64,000 nucleotides of DNA from NCBI GenBank assembly GCA_004431415.1, contig QPMI01000152.1, forward strand, positions 1 to 64,000. Direction: 5' to 3'. This DNA is from Cyanophora paradoxa. Taxonomy: Eukaryota; Glaucocystophyceae; Cyanophorales; Cyanophoraceae. Below, one piece after another: positions 59,805 through 64,000 of this stretch; the stretch's first letter is position 1, and every line of letters starts with the position of its first letter. Position numbers and translations under genes: made by a program. The notes beneath the pieces are model-generated. The model was not told the DNA's origin. It ran no database searches and was given only the letters and a program-made list of their open reading frames with translations.

Positions 59805-61233
59805 GCCCGGGCCGCCCGCCGGTTAGACGCCGCGATCGGCGCGTTTCCATGCTGGCAATTTTACTTTTCCCACTTTATATTTCCGTGATATGTGTGACAT
59901 TGATTGATATGTGTGATACTATGATACTTATGTGTGATACTTATAATTACTTGCTACAGCTAAGTTGTGTGTGTGTGTGTGTGATATTTCGGGCTAGCCT
60001 AGTACCACGGTAGTAGCGTTGAATTGGCAACTTTATGCTAGGGAAGAAAATGTGTACACGTACCACGGTAGCTATACTATGATAGGGGGCTCTTCATTCA
60101 ATGATTTAAGTTAGGATAGCAGCTTAATGATATAAATATGGCTCGCATTTCTGAGTGCTTTCGACTCCGGGATGTACGACTGTACTGTTTAAATTTCGTT
60201 TCTCTCAGATCTCGAGTCTCGCGATATCGGCCGAGGCTTGTTTCATTTGAACGAATTGAATCTGTATGCGGACTCTTGCAGAGACTTTTTTTTTGCAAAA
60301 GTGGACGCGTACGTCGCATTGATACATCACGGCACATGTATCAATGTTCTACGTGACGTGCCCTTCCGACCGGTACCGGTCATCTATCTATATATACTAG
60401 CTATCTATGCTATGATAGCTAGCCGAAGGTGCTAGCTATATAGCTGACTCTTAATTTCGGCCGCGGAGACGACGTCACACAGGCTGCGAGGATTGCGGTA
60501 TATCGATTGTTAAGAAAAGATTTAGCAGTCGAAGGTGCTAGCTATATAGCTGACTCTTAATTTCGGCCGCGGAGACGACGTCACACAGGCTGCGAGGATT
60601 GCGGTATATCGATTGTTAAGAAAAGATTTAGCAGTCCGTTGAAAATATTCATCATAACGCGTCGCAATATTCCGATGATTCATAATTACAGCGTGGCGCT
60701 AATCATGACCCAACCGCCGTTTTTTAGTTCATTTTTATTCAATTGAGTACATGGGATCTGATCCACCGCCCTGACTCAGTGAGGCCCTGAAACGGTCTTT
60801 CGGTTTGCTCTCGCATTCAACTAAGACCGCGGGAAGGGCCCGTCGCCGTTTCCAAGACGCGACAACAACCACACTTAAGAGTTGAAACAGCGAAGCTTAA
60901 GAGAAGATGTCCAAGGGTTCCTTCAAATTGAACTGCACGGAAGAGCAGCCCAAAGTACACAATCCCCCGTGTGACTCTTGCAGTCTAGTTTAATGAAGCG
61001 GCTACCGGTGAGCCGCTCCATTGATAAAACTGCTTCAAAAAAAAAAAGCGAAATTCTATTTAAGAGTTTCGAGGTGCTAGGCCGTGAGACGGGCGCGCTA
61101 GAGAGGCGGAGGGGGTTGGGCGGGGGAAAAAGAGACTCGTGGAGCCACGGCAGCTCGCGAGAGAAAGCGCGCGCACAGAATCCGGCATCGAGAGTCGGCA
61201 TCTGATTCTGTACAGTGGAGGCGAGGGCGCGGG
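59805..61233. other. AT-rich spacer between convergent genes
   Basis: Contains GT-rich simple sequence (59960-59980), AGCTAT-type palindromes around 60385-60450, an exact 106-bp tandem duplication, and an A-run at about 61039. No coding block or RNA gene recognised. Confidence 0.6.
60424..60635. repeat. Exact tandem duplication, 2 x 106 bp
   Basis: Unit 1 is 60424-60529 and unit 2 is 60530-60635. Both begin CGAAGGTGCTAGC and end TTTAGCAGT with no difference that I can see. Each unit contains CGGCCGCGG, GACGTC and TATCGATT words. Confidence 0.95.
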
Positions 61234-62649
61234 CTACTCCTGGCGGAGGAGCGGGGGCGGGTTGGGCTCCTTCTGGTGCCGCCGGGCGGGGCGGGACTCC
61301 TTGCGCGAGCCCTTGGGGTTGAAGTCGTGGGAGACGGGCTTGACGGCCAGCGGCTCCAGCGCCGGCGCCGGCGGGGGCGCGGGGGGGCCCTCCGCCGGCT
61401 CCCGGGCAGCGATGCCGCGGGGGATCCAGGGGACGGCGAGCGGCGGGGCCTTGGCCTCGATGAGGGCGACGAGGGCCTCGACGCCGGCGTCGGGCGGGCG
61501 GCCGGGCTCCGGCTTGAGGAAGCCCAGCGCGCCGACGGTGCGGACGCCGAGGACGTCGCCGAGGCCCGGGCCGGCGTCCGGCAGCGCGCAGAAGGCGAGG
61601 CCGTGCGCGTGCGCCGCGACGGGGATGTGCTGCACGAGCGCCACCGGCCGGACCTCCTTGCACGCCACGACGAGCCGCACGCGCCGCCTCTCGATCGCCC
61701 GCATCACCTCGTTGACGCCCACGCACATGTGCTCACGCATCCACTTCCGCCTGCGGGGCGAGAGGATCAGGCACGGCTTGCAGAGGCAGAGATTAAAGTC
61801 TACTCTAAATTTTAAAGCCGGACGGGGATGTCGGCGCTCTGGTTGGCGCAGGCACGATTTGCAGAGCATGCCAGTCCCGTAGAGAGAGCAACTTTTATCT
61901 ACCCAACCCCGCACGAAGCGGAAGGTCGCTTTCGCCACAGGGCGGAGCGGCCCCCTGGAAGGGAGAGCGACTACTTGGAGGAGCGCGATAATTGAATGTC
62001 TTCGGCTTAGGTTGGCCGGACCTCGACGTTGCGAACCGAGACCGTCCAGTACAGTCGACTATCCGTTCTGCCCCAACGTATATAGAGACGCACGCGATGA
62101 AGGACGCGACATCCGCTGGTTCACGGGGCGAAATGGTGTCGAACCCCAAAGGCCCATCCGATCCGAAATTCCCGAAAGCTACCCCTAAAAGACCCACGAA
62201 ACTAGGAGCTCACCGTTCGAGGACGGCCGTGTTATCGGGTGCATTGTCCGGCTCGCGATCGGACTCGCTCGCCTGCCGCGAGGCGATCGGCGGGCGGTTT
62301 CGATGGATCATGGAGCGAACGAACCGGTGGAGGAGCAGAAGGATCGGTAGCGGGCGTGCCTTTCCTCCGTCGCTTGCGCTTGGGTGGCTTTTGCAACGTT
62401 ACATCGCCGACGGTCGATCGAAGGGCGTCCAGAATCTCAAGAGAGTCCTTGGAACTCACGGCGGGCCTGCGCGAGGCAGGGAATCGCGATCGGCCGCGAC
62501 TCCGGCAAGATCACGCCTGGCAACATAGACGCACCGCACCACTTGAGCACGAAGGGCGAGTCGAGCTTCTGCTTGACCGCCTGCCGCTTCTGCGGCCTCA
62601 GGGCGGCGGCCCCGGCCTCGGGCTTCTCATTCTCAGCCTTCGGTCCCAT
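61234..62649 (-). CDS. RPP38/Pop3-like subunit of RNase P/MRP
   Basis: Nuclear RNA-binding protein of the L7Ae superfamily, expected to bind kink-turns in RNase P and RNase MRP RNA. Exon 1 (62649-62540) starts MGPKAENEKPEAG and ends KQKLDSPFVLKW. Exon 2 begins at 62466 (PAVSSKDSLEILDAL). This junction recreates the RPP38-type N-terminal motif that precedes the L7Ae fold. The L7Ae core is in the last exon, from about 61757: [39 protein letters not shown] and GLGDVLGVRTVGALGFL, followed by PWIPRGIA and a basic tail DFNPKGSRKE. Stop TAG 61234-61236. The linker exon or exons between about 62300 and 61757 were not resolved. The first intron has a GTGCGG donor and a GCGCAG acceptor. Confidence 0.8.
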
Positions 62650-62978
62650 TTCTGTGTACGCCCCTGGGGCCGAACTCGGTAGCCCCCTGCAAACTGCAAA
62701 CTGGCCCCTCTGCCAGGCCCCTCCGCGAGCATCGCAGCAGGTGGAGCAGGAGATGGGGTAGCGCCAGCCGCGTCCTGGGAACCGCACCGCCAGGGCTGAA
62801 CGCGGAGCATCCTCGTCCGGCCGCCTAGGCGCCCGGGCGCCTGCAAGCGGTCATGTGGGCGACCCAGCTGCGCGGCCATGTGCTGGGCGGCAGCGGGCCG
62901 GTCCCAGCGCTTGCGGGTATCGAGTCTTGCGTTGTGGTGAGCCAGCGAGCGCCGCTCTGTCTCTAGCTATGAGGTGCC
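62650..62978. promoter_or_regulatory. Divergent spacer (RPP38-like and filamin-repeat genes)
   Basis: Lies upstream of the RPP38-like start codon on the - strand. It may contain 5' exons of the + strand gene. No clear promoter element seen. Confidence 0.35.
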
Positions 62979-64000
62979 GTGATCGAGCATGCCGAGAAAG
63001 CGCACGAGCTGTGCCATAGCTGCACGCGCACAGAGAGCAGGCCGCTCTCGTTCTGCCCCCGCTGGCCTGAGCCCCGCCACAGGTCGAGATTCGGGACGCT
63101 CGGGGCTCGGTTTGCACGCATCCGGGTCTGCATCGGCTGGTGGATGCGTCCGCGGTCGGCCAAAAGAGCGGTGCGGTGCTCCCGGGCCCGGTCCTCGCCT
63201 GGCGCCTGCCGAGCGGGGCGCGCGGGCGGGGCCGGCAGGCTCGCTGCAGTGGCGGACGGTGGACGCGAAGCGCGGGCCCGGCACGGTGGGAGTCCTCTTC
63301 ACGCCGCTCGTCGCGGAGCCCGTCGAGTGCACGGTGCGCGGAGGCCCGCCCGCCGCCCCCGCGCCCCGCCGACCGCTGCCCCCGCCACTCCCGCCCCGCT
63401 CCGCAGGTTCTCATCAACGGTCGGTTCCCCCCCCGCCCACGCGCCCCGGGCGGGGGGCCGACGGCGGGGCGGGCGCAGGGGAGGAGGCGGCGGGGAGCCC
63501 CGTGCTCTTCCACGTCGCCCCGGCGCGCCCCGCCCCGCGCTGCGCCGCGCGGCAGGCTCACGCGGACGGCCGGGGCAGGCCCGCCGCACGGCTTCGAGTT
63601 CGTGGAGCTGCCGGAGGGCGGGCGGCCCGTCCTGACCGAGGCCTCCCGCCCCGTCGCCCTCCGCCTCACCGTCCGCCCGCCCCGCCCGCCCCCCGCCCAT
63701 CCGTTCTCATCTGTCGGCAGGCGCGGGACGAGCACGGGAACGCGTGCCGGGGCGGCTTCGACGCCTCGGGCCTGCTCGCCGCCCTCCACCGCGAGGGCGA
63801 GGCCCGCCCGCTCCTCGCCGCCGCGGGGGCGCCCGCCCGGCGCGCGGGGCGGCGGGGGAGAGCCTGGAGGTGCGGGAGGGCGGGGACGGCCTCTACGACG
63901 TCGTGGCGACGCTGCTCCGCGCGGGGCGCTACGAGCTCCGCGCCGAGTTCGCGCGCCGCGCCGCCTCCAACGGGCCCGCCCGCTCCACGTCCTCCCCGGT
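62979..64000 (+). CDS. Filamin-repeat protein, 3' end outside window
   Basis: Exons on the + strand join in frame: one starting at 63250 (WRTVDAKRGPGTVGVLF), a tiny exon VLINGL near 63407, then TAGAGPPHGFEFVELP (about 63560), then from about 63722 ARDEHGNACRGGFDAS, and finally EGGDGLYDVVATLLRAGRYELRAEF near the edge. The pairing of a DxxGN strand with a GDGLYDV...AGRYEL strand is the hallmark of filamin/ABP280 immunoglobulin-like repeats, which bind actin-linked or membrane partners. The start is unresolved: the frame is open back to about 62979 but has no ATG there, and an exon ending at 63170 with a GTGCGG donor is likely. It could be a filamin, a GEX2-like adhesion protein or another repeat protein. 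Confidence 0.6.

Overview
This is nuclear DNA from a GC-rich, intron-dense unicellular eukaryote, probably a flagellated alga or related protist. The evidence is eukaryotic tRNA-Val genes with an AAC anticodon, eukaryote-specific families (C2CD3, p24/TMED, RPP38, TmcB-like, sacsin), and hundreds of short introns. Coding sequence and most introns are about 70-80 % GC by eye. Introns usually start GTGCGC, carry a CTGAC-like branch site and end CGCAG. A clear minority use GC donors. I cannot place the lineage from sequence alone; prasinophyte, pelagophyte and haptophyte are all possible. A C2CD3 homologue argues for basal bodies or flagella. Because exons are short, single long open frames here are misleading. 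The models below come from joining exons by hand, and gene ends are firmer than internal junctions.

Layout. 1-10920 (+): 3' part of a sacsin-like giant protein with an Hsp90-type ATPase module and a C-terminal HEPN domain. 10921-14461: AT-richer spacer with hairpins, a dispersed repeat, a duplicated exon-like unit and one small three-exon gene of unknown function (13308-13779, +). 14462-26248 (-): giant signalling protein made of a kinase-like segment, AAA-type ATPase, helical region, GAF, PAS-like, histidine kinase and receiver. 27151-29602 (-): p24/TMED cargo receptor whose last two exons are tandemly duplicated. 30598-31789 (-): CutC. It is divergent, by 129 bp, from 31919-40836 (+): C2CD3-like centriolar protein with many C2 domains and two tRNA-Val genes inside one intron. 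41190-43173 (-): aspartate aminotransferase, nine exons. 44051-54244 (+): TmcB-like multi-pass membrane protein. 56228-59804 (+): unrecognised multi-pass membrane protein. 61234-62649 (-): RPP38-like RNase P/MRP subunit. About 62979 to the right edge (+): filamin-repeat protein, cut by the window.

The genes do not form a pathway, as expected for a protist chromosome. Two themes recur. One is cell architecture and sensing (C2CD3, TmcB-like, hybrid kinase, filamin repeats). The other is protein and RNA housekeeping (sacsin, p24, RPP38, AAT, CutC, tRNA). Spacers contrast sharply with genes: they are AT-richer, full of short self-complementary words, and contain local tandem duplications.
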